Of a stretch of DNA of 64,000 bases, positions 35,473 through 44,720 are shown piece after piece; the first letter of the stretch is position 1; each line of letters starts with the position of its first letter. The stretch is from Clostridium sp. CAG:762 (GTDB taxonomy: Bacteria > Bacillota_I > Bacilli_A > RF39 > UBA660). The translations under genes were made by a program, and so were the position numbers. The notes under the pieces are model-generated. The model was given only the letters and a program-made list of their open reading frames with translations. It had not been told where the DNA came from and made no database searches. The stretch is taken from positions 70,210 through 134,209 of the forward strand of contig HF996829.1 in NCBI GenBank assembly GCA_000432575.1, in the 5' to 3' direction.

Positions 35473-37191
35473 ATGAAGAGAAAATATATGATATTAATTG
35501 TGTTATTTTTGTTAGTGCCTTGTGGTGTTAAAGCAGATTTATGTGAAGTAAAACAAGCTAACACTAAATATAAGTTTTGTTTGAAAACAGATGCTAGATC
35601 TTGTTTTGAGACGGAAACTGATTTTCCTGATAATTTAGCTGATTATAATATTACTGAAACAAGATATTGTAAGAATAGTGGTTATGAGTTAAGAGATAAT
35701 CTTTGTGTGCAAAAAGAAAATTGTGATAGTAGTTTAAAACCTGATGCTAATAGTGTTAATGTTGAACTTACGACGAAATCAGGAGTATGTAATGCAGATG
35801 CCAAGTTAAATAAGGATTTTAGATTAGAACTTAAAGTTGGACAATATGCTTCTTGTGAGGGCCCTGTAGATTTAATATGTAAGGCTACCGTGTCAATTGA
35901 TTCTAATTATAAATTTTATTTTAAGGATTACGAAAGTGGACAACCAATTAAATCGCTTGTTGATAGTAGTAAAAAAACTCAATATGCTGTGGGAACTGGA
36001 ACAACATTTGATGTTATTTATGGAAGTAACATTAAGTATACAGTAAAGTACGATCAAGAAGTTATTAGGTACACTACAACTGGATGGAGTACTTGTCAAA
36101 GTTGTAACACAGAGTGTTCACCTGACCCTAATCCACAACCTGATATTCCTAAAACTTGCTCAAACAAAATGAATGTAAGTGCAAGTCAAATGGGTTGTAC
36201 TACGACGTGTACAGATTATCCTTGTTGTGAATCTACAGGATATGGTGAAATTGATTGCCGAGAGAAGATGCAAATATCTGTTGATGCCATTGAGGCATCA
36301 AGTCCTTATGTAAAAGTAAAATATGTAAATACTGAAACTCCTACATCTAAGGGAAATGAGAAACAATATATGGGTGTTTTAAAAGATTCAGGGACTAAAA
36401 GTGATAATAGTAATAAGAGTGCTATGCAAAGTTTTTTATTTAATCCACCTAGTGCTTTCATTAATTTAAAAACAGGACAGATATTATATAAAGGAATTAA
36501 TTATAATGGTCAAAATACTAATAGTTGGAAAGAGGTAACTCCTGGATATTATATACCTACTAATGCTATTCCACTTCAAAATAGTGTGGTAAGTACTGAA
36601 ATTGGTGGGACTGCATATATAATTAAAGTTAATGGAAATGAATATAGAAAAATTGATGTAACAGGTAAACTTGATTGTGATTTTACAACTAAAATATCTG
36701 GATGTCCTTATCAAAGTTGTGGTGATGCTACTTGTAATCCAGAGACTGATCAGTATAAATGTTGTCGCAATAGTAATTACTTGCAAAAACATCCTGATTA
36801 TTATGTAAAATCGTGTGGAGGACAAGAGGATTATGTATATAGACAGATTGATTTAATGGATCCTTTTCCTAAAAGAAGTGCTGGGGAAAATTGGCATGAA
36901 TGGATTAATAATGAGGAAAATGTTAAGAAATTAAAAGAGAGTTTTGAAGGTGAACCTAATTATACTTTTGAACTTACTAATAATATGATTTCACGTATTA
37001 GAGAATATAATACAAATAAATCTAATTCTTATACATTATGGAATGAGATGAATAATGATGGTAGTTCCAATTTCTTGAAGGATGGAACAGCAAGTAGTAT
37101 ATCAATTGGAAATAATTTAAAAATTAATTCAAATTATTATTCAATTGGTTGTGGACCTAGCAATGAAACTAGGTATGAGTGGTGTAAATAA
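35473..37191 (+). CDS. large Cys-rich secreted protein, paralogue 1
   Basis: 572 aa; signal peptide MKRKYMILIVLFLLVPCGVKA then about 40 cysteines and no C-terminal anchor. Blocks shared with the protein at 38054 include QANTKYKFC, TATVSIDSNYKFYFKD-type and GQPIKSLVDSS, GILYKGINYNG-type, AYIIKVNGNEYRKI, CPYQSCGDATCNP, CCRN, EGEPNYTFELTNN, TLWNEMN and GSSNFLKDGT, ending EWCK. GGAGG lies 5 nt before the ATG. It has no recognised domain. Its place just before the Tad genes suggests a pilus-associated or tip adhesin (inference). Confidence 0.6.
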   Translation: MKRKYMILIVLFLLVPCGVKADLCEVKQANTKYKFCLKTDARSCFETETDFPDNLADYNITETRYCKNSGYELRDNLCVQKENCDSSLKPDANSVNVELTTKSGVCNADAKLNKDFRLELKVGQYASCEGPVDLICKATVSIDSNYKFYFKDYESGQPIKSLVDSSKKTQYAVGTGTTFDVIYGSNIKYTVKYDQEVIRYTTTGWSTCQSCNTECSPDPNPQPDIPKTCSNKMNVSASQMGCTTTCTDYPCCESTGYGEIDCREKMQISVDAIEASSPYVKVKYVNTETPTSKGNEKQYMGVLKDSGTKSDNSNKSAMQSFLFNPPSAFINLKTGQILYKGINYNGQNTNSWKEVTPGYYIPTNAIPLQNSVVSTEIGGTAYIIKVNGNEYRKIDVTGKLDCDFTTKISGCPYQSCGDATCNPETDQYKCCRNSNYLQKHPDYYVKSCGGQEDYVYRQIDLMDPFPKRSAGENWHEWINNEENVKKLKESFEGEPNYTFELTNNMISRIREYNTNKSNSYTLWNEMNNDGSSNFLKDGTASSISIGNNLKINSNYYSIGCGPSNETRYEWCK

Positions 37192-37206
37192 TATATTTGT
37201 TAAATT

Positions 37207-37233
37207 AAGGACATTTTATTTGTTCTTTTTTTG
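37207..37233 (+). terminator. possible terminator after Cys-rich paralogue 1
   Basis: AAGGAC/GTTCTT (6 bp, one G-T) followed by a run of seven T. Confidence 0.45.
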
Positions 37234-37294
37234 TTTTAAGTATTAAAATCTTTAAAATTTTTTAGAAAAAGTTAACAAAATTGATTTTCGATTA

Positions 37295-37323
37295 TTGACT
37301 ATATTTTAAATTTAATATATACT
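37295..37323 (+). promoter_or_regulatory. promoter for the pilus operon
   Basis: TTGACT (37295-37300), 17-bp spacer, TATACT (37318-37323). From here the genes up to 45.7 kb are tightly packed in one direction. Confidence 0.65.
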
Positions 37324-37352
37324 TAAGATAGTATAGATAAAGGAGGTAGGCA

Positions 37353-38045
37353 ATGAGAAAAAAAATGTTAGTACTAATTATAATGCTTGTTACTATCTTT
37401 GGTACTAAGTTAACTGTTTATGCGGCTTGTAATGAAGAAGAATCTAAGCAAATTCAAAGTAGATTAGATCAAATTAAGATTACTTATGAACATATTGAGG
37501 GTATGTTAGATTCTAATAATGAGTTAGTTAATGGTATTTTTAAAGTTAATATTACTGGTTTGACTGAAGGTCTTGTACTTTATAATCCTGAAAAAGATAT
37601 TTTAATTGTTGGTAATGCTGATGGTAAGTTTACCAAATCAGGTTTTATTCATGGTACTTATGAATTTAAACTTTATCCATATGATTTAGAATGTACTACA
37701 GCTTATCGTACTGTAAAGATTGATTTTCCTAGATATAATAGTTATTCTGATAGTTATTTGTGTAATGGAATTGATTCTACTAAATTTTTACCTTGTAGCA
37801 AATGGTATGAATATGAACTAGATGAGAAGACATTTATGGCAAGATTAAAGGAATATAAAGATAGTGAAGCTAAAAAAAATCATAAAACCACTGAAATTAT
37901 TTCTAATACATTTAAAGATTTTGGTAAGAATTTTGTTAATTATTGGTATTTATATGTTATAGGTTTAGTTGTCGTTGTTTTAACTGTAGTATTTATAATT
38001 AGATATTTAAATAAAAGAAAGAGAATAAACAGAAAATGGAAATAG
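37353..38045 (+). CDS. exported protein with C-terminal membrane anchor
   Basis: 230 aa, not recognised. Signal peptide MRKKMLVLIIMLVTIFGTKL...VYA, an extracellular domain with few cysteines, a basic linker and one C-terminal helix (YWYLYVIGLVVVVLTVVFII) with a strongly basic tail (RYLNKRKRINRKWK). This is a type I membrane topology; there is no sortase motif before the helix. AAGGAGG precedes the ATG. It is first in the Tad operon and its stop overlaps the upstream region of paralogue 2. Confidence 0.6.
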   Translation: MRKKMLVLIIMLVTIFGTKLTVYAACNEEESKQIQSRLDQIKITYEHIEGMLDSNNELVNGIFKVNITGLTEGLVLYNPEKDILIVGNADGKFTKSGFIHGTYEFKLYPYDLECTTAYRTVKIDFPRYNSYSDSYLCNGIDSTKFLPCSKWYEYELDEKTFMARLKEYKDSEAKKNHKTTEIISNTFKDFGKNFVNYWYLYVIGLVVVVLTVVFIIRYLNKRKRINRKWK

Positions 38046-38053
38046 GTGATTAT

Positions 38054-39826
38054 GTGAGAGGAAAAGTTAAGATTGTTTCACTTTTAATTATCTTGTGTTT
38101 ATTACCTTTTACCGTACATGCTGCAATGTGTGAAAAGAAACAAGCCAATACTAAGTATAAGTTTTGTGTAAAATCTAATCCTACAGAATGTTTTGAAACT
38201 AATGCTGATTTTCCTGATGATCTTTCTCTTTATACAATTACAGAAACGAAGTATTGTAAAGATAGTGGTTATAAGTTGCAAGGTAATTTGTGCATTCAAA
38301 CTACCAATTGTACTGAAGGTGTTGTAAGTGATTTTAATAATATTAATGTTGAATTAAAAACTAAATCAGGTGTGTGTAATGCCAATGCTGATTTGAAGAA
38401 AGATTACCGTTTAGAATTAAAAGTAGGCGAGTATTCTTCTTGTAATGGTAAAATAAATTTAGTATGCAGAGCTACTGTGTCAATTGATTCTAATTATAAT
38501 TTTTATTTCAAAGATTTCCAAAGTGGGCAACCAATCAAGTCTTTGGTTGATAGTTCAAGGAAGAATCAATATGCGGCTGGTACTGGTACTACTTTCGAGG
38601 AAATCTATGGTAGTAATTTAAAGTATACTGTTAAATATGATCAGGATGTTATTGGTTATAGTACATCAGGATGGAGTACTTGTAGGGATTGTGAAACTAC
38701 TTGTGTACCTGATCCTCCTCCTCATAGACCACCAGGTGGTGGTGGTGGCGGCGGGAAACCGTTTATACCTCCGTCTATACCTAAAACTTGCTCAACTACT
38801 TCGAATGATACAAGAGCTAGTCAAGTGGGGTGTAGCACGTCTTGTTGGAGTTATTCGTGCTGTGTTACTACTGGATGGAGTTCTGTTGATTGTCGTGATA
38901 AAATGAAAATTTCAATTGAAGCTATTGAAGCCTCAAATGGTGATGTTAAGGTAAAATATGTAAGTGCAGAGTCGCCTACATCTAAAGGAAAAGTTACACA
39001 AGACATGGGAGTATTAAGGGATGTTGGTACTGTTACTGATAATAGTAATAAGAGAGCATCACAAAGTTATAAGTTTAATGTTCCTAGTGCATTTATTAAT
39101 ATTAAAAGTGGACAGGTATTATATAAAGGAATCAATTATAATGGACAAAGTACTAATACTTGGAAAGAGATAACTCCTGGGTATTATATACCTGCTAATG
39201 CTTTACCTGAACAAGATAATTTTGTAAATACAGAAATTGGTGGTGTGGCATATATAATTAAAGTTAATGGGAACGAGTATAAAAGAATTAATGTAACGGG
39301 CAAACTTGCTTGTGATTTTAGAACTAAATTATCAGGTTGCCCTTATCAAGATTGTGGTGATGCTACTTGTAATCCAAATAAGGATAAGTATAAATGCTGT
39401 CGCAACACAAATTATTTAAAAACACATCCTAATTATTATGCTAATGTATGCTTAGCTCAAGAGAATTATGTTTACAGACAAATAAATTTGACAGATCCTT
39501 TCCCTAGCCGTGTAGCTGGTGAGAATTGGAGTGAATGGATTAGTCAAGATAAGAATAAAAAACAATTAGCAAATAGTTTTGAAGGAGAACCTAATTATAC
39601 TTTTGAACTTACTAATAATTTAATAACTAAAATTAAGGAATATAATGATAAAGATACTAATAGATATACGCTATGGAATGAAATGAATGATGATGGAAGT
39701 TCTAATTTCTTAAAGGATGGAACATCAAGTAGTATATCAATTGGAAATAATTTAAAATCAAATTCAACATACTATTCACTCGGTTGTGGACCTAGTAATG
39801 TTGAGGAATATGGATGGTGTAAATAA
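38054..39826 (+). CDS. large Cys-rich secreted protein, paralogue 2
   Basis: 590 aa starting at GTG with AGGTG 5 nt upstream; an in-frame ATG at 38036 lacks a site and would lengthen the signal peptide (VRGKVKIVSLLIILCLLPF...HA). Paralogue of the protein at 35473 over its whole length, with conserved cysteine spacing (CPYQDCGDATCNP, CCRNTNYL, ending GWCK). It has an extra Pro/Gly-rich hinge, PPHRPPGGGGGGGKPFIPP, that splits it into an N-terminal and a C-terminal half. One base of overlap (TAATG) couples it to the next gene. Confidence 0.6.
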   Translation: MRGKVKIVSLLIILCLLPFTVHAAMCEKKQANTKYKFCVKSNPTECFETNADFPDDLSLYTITETKYCKDSGYKLQGNLCIQTTNCTEGVVSDFNNINVELKTKSGVCNANADLKKDYRLELKVGEYSSCNGKINLVCRATVSIDSNYNFYFKDFQSGQPIKSLVDSSRKNQYAAGTGTTFEEIYGSNLKYTVKYDQDVIGYSTSGWSTCRDCETTCVPDPPPHRPPGGGGGGGKPFIPPSIPKTCSTTSNDTRASQVGCSTSCWSYSCCVTTGWSSVDCRDKMKISIEAIEASNGDVKVKYVSAESPTSKGKVTQDMGVLRDVGTVTDNSNKRASQSYKFNVPSAFINIKSGQVLYKGINYNGQSTNTWKEITPGYYIPANALPEQDNFVNTEIGGVAYIIKVNGNEYKRINVTGKLACDFRTKLSGCPYQDCGDATCNPNKDKYKCCRNTNYLKTHPNYYANVCLAQENYVYRQINLTDPFPSRVAGENWSEWISQDKNKKQLANSFEGEPNYTFELTNNLITKIKEYNDKDTNRYTLWNEMNDDGSSNFLKDGTSSSISIGNNLKSNSTYYSLGCGPSNVEEYGWCK

Positions 39827-40233
39827 TGAAATGGTCGTTTGCAATTGCGGGTGTAGTAATCGCAGGGTTAATAGGACTTGCTATAATAATGCTTTTTCAA
39901 AATATTACTACAAATAATGAACAAGATTATTACTTGTTAAAAGAAGTTGCTGAGGCAGCAATGACAGAATCAGTAGATGTGGCTTATTATAGGACTACTG
40001 GAGAAATAAAAATAAGTGAGCAAAAGTTTGTGGAAAACTTTATAAGAAGGTATGCGGAGGTAGCATCATTTAATGCTAATGGATATAAAATAGAATTTTA
40101 TGATATTATGGAAGTACCACCTAAAGCTAGTATTAGAGTAACTTCTAAGAGTGATGCTTATAAGATAACCACTGATGCTCAAAATTTTGATATAGTAAAT
40201 GAACTTAATGCTATATTAGAAACTGTTTATTAA
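39826..40233 (+). CDS. pseudopilin-like small membrane protein of the Tad operon
   Basis: 135 aa. A single N-terminal hydrophobic helix (IAGVVIAGLIGLAIIMLF) is followed by a helical then beta-strand domain (ISEQKFVENFIRRYAEVASF, ASIRVTSKSD). The plan of a short cytoplasmic head, one helix and a globular domain is that of TadE/TadF-like minor pilins, and it shares the pattern of the 44290 gene. No clear prepilin cleavage site. Function is inferred from position between Cys-rich paralogue 2 and cpaB. Confidence 0.5.
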   Translation: MKWSFAIAGVVIAGLIGLAIIMLFQNITTNNEQDYYLLKEVAEAAMTESVDVAYYRTTGEIKISEQKFVENFIRRYAEVASFNANGYKIEFYDIMEVPPKASIRVTSKSDAYKITTDAQNFDIVNELNAILETVY

Positions 40234-40245
40234 GGAGGAAAAAAT

Positions 40246-41049
40246 ATGAACAATTTAATGACATCTATTAAAAGATTTTTAAGTAATAAAAATACTGTTA
40301 CAATTATTGGTGTGCTTATTTGTATACTGGTTTTATATGTAGGGTATAATTTTAGAATTAAACAAGCTATACAACCAATTAGGGTACCTTATGCTAATCA
40401 GGTTATTCAACCTAGAACTTTAATTACTGAAGATATGATATCATATACTGAGGTACCACCAAGTTATTTAAAAGGGAAATATATTGCATCTAGTTCTTTA
40501 ATAATTGGTAAATATTCTAATTATAATACGATTATTCCTGAAGGTAGTTTGTTCTATTCTGATGCGGTAATTAATGAAAGAGATTTACCTGATTCAGCAT
40601 TTACTAATATTCCTACAGGTTATACTGTATATAATTTTCCTGTTACTATGACCACTACTTATGGTAATTCAATGTATCCAGGCAATTATATCAATTTATA
40701 TTTTAAAGCTGTTGATGATACTGGTAAAATTATTTTTGGTAAGTTAATTAGTAATATTGAAATATTAGATGTTAAAGATAGTTCAGGTAGACACGTATTT
40801 GAAAATACTGGTGAGGCCAGAACTCCAGCATTTATTATCTTTGCTGTACCTGAAGATGTGCATTTATTAATTAGAAAAGCAATGTATTTAACAAAAGTAT
40901 CAGCTGAATTAATACCTGTACCTAATACAGAAGTAATCACAGAAGAAGACACAGTAGAAGTTAGTAGTGCTACAATTAAAGAGTTTGTTTTAAGTAAAAC
41001 TCAACTATTAAATGAAGATTTATTAAGTGCGTCAACTGATACAGAATAA
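40246..41049 (+). CDS. cpaB: Flp pilus assembly protein CpaB/RcpC (SAF domain)
   Basis: 267 aa. N-terminal membrane helix (VTIIGVLICILVLYVGYNF), then a SAF domain with RTLITEDMISYTEVPPSYL and SNYNTIIPEGSLFYSD, followed by a second beta domain (FPVTMTTTYGNSMYPGNYIN). CpaB/RcpC proteins help pilus export, in diderms at the secretin; in a monoderm it probably contacts the wall. AAGGAGG precedes the ATG. Confidence 0.8.
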   Translation: MNNLMTSIKRFLSNKNTVTIIGVLICILVLYVGYNFRIKQAIQPIRVPYANQVIQPRTLITEDMISYTEVPPSYLKGKYIASSSLIIGKYSNYNTIIPEGSLFYSDAVINERDLPDSAFTNIPTGYTVYNFPVTMTTTYGNSMYPGNYINLYFKAVDDTGKIIFGKLISNIEILDVKDSSGRHVFENTGEARTPAFIIFAVPEDVHLLIRKAMYLTKVSAELIPVPNTEVITEEDTVEVSSATIKEFVLSKTQLLNEDLLSASTDTE

Positions 41050-41061
41050 GTGGGTGATATA

Positions 41062-42309
41062 ATGGATGGATTTTTCAACCAGATAGATTTTGGACCTTTA
41101 AAACAATTTTTGGATAATGATGATATCACAGATATTTCCTATAGTAATGGTGGACAAGTGTGGTTAAAAACTTTATCTAAAGGTGTATTTAGAGTAGAAG
41201 TGCCAGAAATTAATAATGCCTTAATTGAAAAAATTGCATTTCAGTGTTCAAATGCGATGGGTAAAAGTTTTAATATGGCTAATCCATTTTTAGATGCTGA
41301 ATCGACGGAACTTCGTATGAATTTCGTTCATGATTCAATTGCAAGAAATGGTATTGCTTTATTAATACGTAAAACTCCTGCAAAAATAAGATTACAAAAA
41401 GACAAAATCATTGAAGAAAATTATATTTCTTTGGACATTCATGATTTTTTGATTAAATGTGTTCATGGACACTGCAATATAATTGTTAGCGGTGAAACTG
41501 GTAGTGGTAAAACGGAATTTGTTAAGTATTTAGCAGCGCATACGTTAGAAAATGAAAAAATTATTACTATTGAGGATACATTGGAATTACACTTAGATAA
41601 GATTTTTCCACATCGTGATATTGTAGCAATGAAGACTAATAATATAGCCAGTTATACTGATATATTAGTAACTTGTATGAGACAGAATCCAAGATGGATA
41701 TTACTATCTGAGGTTCGTAGTGCGGAGGCTGTGATGGCAGTTCGTAATTCGATATCTTCTGGTCATAACATTTTATCTACAATTCATGCTGATAAGGCTG
41801 CTTCAATACCTGTGCGTATGTATAGTTTACTTGAAACTAATCAAGATATTGATCAATTTTTAAGAAGTATACATCGTTATGTGCAATTAGGAGTACATAT
41901 TAGAGGATATTATAGTCCTCAGTTAAAGAGGTTTCAACGTGAAGTATGTGAGGTAGAGGAATTTTATGTTGATGATATAACTAATGAAGCTAAAACTAAT
42001 TGTTTATATCGTAAAACTATGGAAGGACAAATTATATTACAAAATCCAACTAAGTATTTGAGAGAATATTTAGAAAGTCAGGGTGTTATTATTGATGAAA
42101 ATGTTTTGGTAAAAGGAAATGCTAGTCAAGAACAGGATATTGTTAATAAAACTATTGTGAATACTGAAGGTTTAAATAATGTTAGTGGTAATGTTGGTTA
42201 TCAAAATCAGCCTATAGTTAATGCTCAAGAACCTCAGGTAAATAATCAAAATTTTGTTAATATGTCTTATGTTAATAGTGTTCAATCTGGAATAAACAAT
42301 AATGTATAG
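41062..42309 (+). CDS. cpaF: Tad pilus secretion ATPase CpaF/TadA
   Basis: 415 aa from MDGFFNQIDFG, behind GGGTGAT; a GTG 12 nt upstream is the alternative. Walker A SGETGSGKTEF, Asp box ITIEDTLELHL, Walker B region PRWILLSEVRSAEA and His box GHNILSTIHAD mark the type II/IV secretion ATPase family. The C-terminal 70 residues are an Asn/Val/Gln-rich low-complexity tail. It powers pilin assembly with the TadB and TadC proteins that follow. Confidence 0.93.
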   Translation: MDGFFNQIDFGPLKQFLDNDDITDISYSNGGQVWLKTLSKGVFRVEVPEINNALIEKIAFQCSNAMGKSFNMANPFLDAESTELRMNFVHDSIARNGIALLIRKTPAKIRLQKDKIIEENYISLDIHDFLIKCVHGHCNIIVSGETGSGKTEFVKYLAAHTLENEKIITIEDTLELHLDKIFPHRDIVAMKTNNIASYTDILVTCMRQNPRWILLSEVRSAEAVMAVRNSISSGHNILSTIHADKAASIPVRMYSLLETNQDIDQFLRSIHRYVQLGVHIRGYYSPQLKRFQREVCEVEEFYVDDITNEAKTNCLYRKTMEGQIILQNPTKYLREYLESQGVIIDENVLVKGNASQEQDIVNKTIVNTEGLNNVSGNVGYQNQPIVNAQEPQVNNQNFVNMSYVNSVQSGINNNV

Positions 42310-42323
42310 AAAGTAGGTGTCGT

Positions 42324-43217
42324 ATGGAATTTATAATTATTGGAGTTATATTACTATTTATTTTCATGTATCGTGTAAATAAAGGAGAAAACGTTTATAA
42401 ATTCATTGTAAAACAAGTTGGTGTTGCTTATGATATGTATGCTCCTTATTCTTTCAAAGTAATGCGTGAAAAAGTTAAAGAATTAGGTCAAGAATACACG
42501 GTAAGGCAATATACTGTTCAAGTTGTTGTTTTTGCAGGAATTGCTTCTGTAGTTGGTTATTTATATAATTATAATTTAATTATTACTATTATATATGTTA
42601 TTGTGGCGGTTTCAATGATACCTTATATTACATATTTGAGATGTAAAAGGATTTATAGTGAATACATATTTGAGCAAATACAGGTGTATACTACTAACGT
42701 TATTATGGAATTTCAAACTACTAATGCATTTGTAAAATCTTTAGAAGGTGTTGCATCTTCTGGGGTACTTGAAGATCCTGTCTTGTCTGATGTAAAAACG
42801 ATGATAAGTTTATCTTATGAAAATGGTGATATATATGAATCTATTCGCTATATGAACGAGAAATATCCATTTTATGTAGTAAAAAATATGCATCAATTAT
42901 TTTTACAGGTAACCAAAGAGGGCGCAAAAGATACACGTGAAACTTTTGAGAATATGCTTGATGATATTGATATGCTTGTTGAAAATGTTTATCGTGATAG
43001 ATTAGATCGTCAAAATTTCCATAAGCAATTCTTACAATATGGTGTAGTACTTTATGCAATAATTATGTTAATTCAGTTATTACTTGGTGTTGATAGTTAT
43101 ATTGATATGTTGGATAATATTATTGTTAGAATATTAGTTAATTTAATTATTATTATAAATAGTTACTTTCTTCTGAGTGGAGAAAAATATTATAACGAGA
43201 ATGTAGGTGCTGAATAA
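42324..43217 (+). CDS. tadB: Tad pilus inner membrane platform protein TadB
   Basis: 297 aa. Hydrophobic segments at the start, at about 65-105 and at the end surround a cytoplasmic GspF-like helical domain (FEQIQVYTTNVIMEFQTTNA, LVENVYRDRLDRQNF). It is the usual partner downstream of cpaF. TAATG overlap with tadC shows coupling. Assignment rests on order and topology as well as weak family motifs. Confidence 0.78.
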   Translation: MEFIIIGVILLFIFMYRVNKGENVYKFIVKQVGVAYDMYAPYSFKVMREKVKELGQEYTVRQYTVQVVVFAGIASVVGYLYNYNLIITIIYVIVAVSMIPYITYLRCKRIYSEYIFEQIQVYTTNVIMEFQTTNAFVKSLEGVASSGVLEDPVLSDVKTMISLSYENGDIYESIRYMNEKYPFYVVKNMHQLFLQVTKEGAKDTRETFENMLDDIDMLVENVYRDRLDRQNFHKQFLQYGVVLYAIIMLIQLLLGVDSYIDMLDNIIVRILVNLIIIINSYFLLSGEKYYNENVGAE

Positions 43218-43999
43218 TGGAAATATTAATAGTAGCAATCGTTATACTATTTATAATGGAGTATAGTAAAAAGATAGATTCAAATAAATTTTTTAATGAG
43301 AGTAAAAAACATTTAAATATTTTAAAAGAAGATGACTATGAGTTTTTGCTTAGAGCTAAGTATGGTGAGAAAGCTGCGCCAGATTATGCTTTTTCCAGAA
43401 GAATTAGGAATGGTATAGTAGTTACTTTAGTTTTAATTTGTGTATTTTTGTCAAAACTTAGTTTTATAAATGTTTTAGCGGCTTTTATAGTAGGATATTT
43501 GATATTTAAAAGTGAATATCGCGAATTAAAAAGATATTATAAAGTACATTTGCATGAAATCAATATGTTACTTCCTTATTATTTAAAGAATATCGAGATT
43601 TTAATTCATCATTATACTGTACCTGTGGCTCTTGCTAAATCAATTGATGATGCTCCTGATATATTTAAACCAGGACTAAAAACTTTAATTGATAGGATTA
43701 ATGCTGGTGATTCAACAATTGATCCGTATATGGATTTTGCTAAGGAATATCCTGTTAGAGATTCAATGCGTATGATGAGACTTTTATATCGTTTAAGTTT
43801 AGGTGCTCAAGAGAATAAACATGAACAATTACTTACTTTTTCTAAGAGCATTAGTAATTTACAAAGTAAATCGAGAGAGCAAAAATATAAAGATCGTTTA
43901 AGTAAGATGGAAAATAAAACTATGACGATGTTAGTATGCACTGGTGGAGGTGCAATGATACTTTTATTAATTTCAATATTTATGATGATGAGTCGTTAA
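43217..43999 (+). CDS. tadC: Tad pilus inner membrane platform protein TadC
   Basis: 260 aa. Helices near the N-terminus (about 2-16, 65-100) and at the C-terminus (TMLVCTGGGAMILLLISIFM) flank a cytoplasmic GspF-like helical domain with LLPYYLKNIEILIHHYTVPV and SLGAQENKHEQLLTFSKSIS. It pairs with TadB as the pilus platform. The ATG overlaps the tadB stop. Confidence 0.78.
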   Translation: MEILIVAIVILFIMEYSKKIDSNKFFNESKKHLNILKEDDYEFLLRAKYGEKAAPDYAFSRRIRNGIVVTLVLICVFLSKLSFINVLAAFIVGYLIFKSEYRELKRYYKVHLHEINMLLPYYLKNIEILIHHYTVPVALAKSIDDAPDIFKPGLKTLIDRINAGDSTIDPYMDFAKEYPVRDSMRMMRLLYRLSLGAQENKHEQLLTFSKSISNLQSKSREQKYKDRLSKMENKTMTMLVCTGGGAMILLLISIFMMMSR

Positions 44000-44036
44000 A
44001 GTTGAGATAATAGATTATTGAAGGGAGGTGCTTTTA

Positions 44037-44255
44037 ATGAAAGAAGCGACAGGTGAATTAAATATGACGGTTATTACTATAGTTGCTATTGCTGTTATAG
44101 CTGGTATTATGGCATTAATGTGGCCAACTATTACTAGAACTATTCAATCTTCTTGGGGAAGTACAGGTAGAAATGCTTGTGAAAATCAACAAGGTTGTTC
44201 TTGGGTAGAAAATGGTGATTCAGGATCATGTGTATGTACAGGACAAGCGGGATAA
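44037..44255 (+). CDS. Flp-like major pilin candidate with Cys-rich tail
   Basis: 72 aa starting MKEATGELN, with GGGAGGTG upstream. A hydrophobic pilin helix (residues about 10-30, MTVITIVAIAVIAGIMALMW) is followed by a Ser/Gly linker and a tail with four cysteines (C48, C54, C65, C67). Size, one-helix plan and place after tadC fit the Flp pilin. The typical GxxxxEY/F processing site is absent; a Gly6-Glu7 bond is the nearest candidate. The tail could be disulfide-bonded or enzyme-modified. Confidence 0.6.
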   Translation: MKEATGELNMTVITIVAIAVIAGIMALMWPTITRTIQSSWGSTGRNACENQQGCSWVENGDSGSCVCTGQAG

Positions 44256-44289
44256 TTAAATTTAGATTTTTCTTAGGAAGGTGATATAA

Positions 44290-44709
44290 ATGAGAGATGC
44301 ATTTGGTGGAGCATTTATGATTAAGGTAATGCTTATATTCTTAGGAATATATATTGCTTTTATGGCAGTTGCCTTGAATTATGCCAAAGCATTTAGGGTA
44401 AAAAATCAGATAATTAATATTATTGAGCAATATGAGGGTTATGAGAAAAAGGCTTCTGATAATACTGAAGTTAAAGATATAATTGGCTCATATTTAGATA
44501 ATATGGGATATAATGTTCAAATACAGTGTAATGGTGTTAGTCAAACTAATAGTTGTGATACTAGAGGATATCGTGTAGAAAGGATAGATACTAGTAAAGG
44601 AACTTATTATGCTGTTGAAACTTATATTAGATTAGAATTGCCATTTTTAAATATTAATATTACTATTCCTATTAATGGTGAAACAAAAGTAATTAAGACG
44701 TTATCTTAG
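44290..44709 (+). CDS. TadE/TadF-like minor pilin
   Basis: 139 aa. A short head (MRDAFGGAFM) and one helix (IKVMLIFLGIYIAFMAVALN) are followed by an extracellular domain with one Cys pair (QIQCNGVSQTNSCDTRGYRV) and a beta-rich end. This is the TadE-like plan. AAGGTG precedes the ATG. It lies between the pilin candidate and the TadZ-like gene. Confidence 0.6.
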   Translation: MRDAFGGAFMIKVMLIFLGIYIAFMAVALNYAKAFRVKNQIINIIEQYEGYEKKASDNTEVKDIIGSYLDNMGYNVQIQCNGVSQTNSCDTRGYRVERIDTSKGTYYAVETYIRLELPFLNINITIPINGETKVIKTLS

Positions 44710-44720
44710 GAGGAAAGAAT

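Noticed and set aside
38637..38906. 89-codon plus-strand frame inside the Cys-rich gene
   Set aside because: Shadow frame of the 38054 gene, caused by its Gly/Pro-rich hinge.
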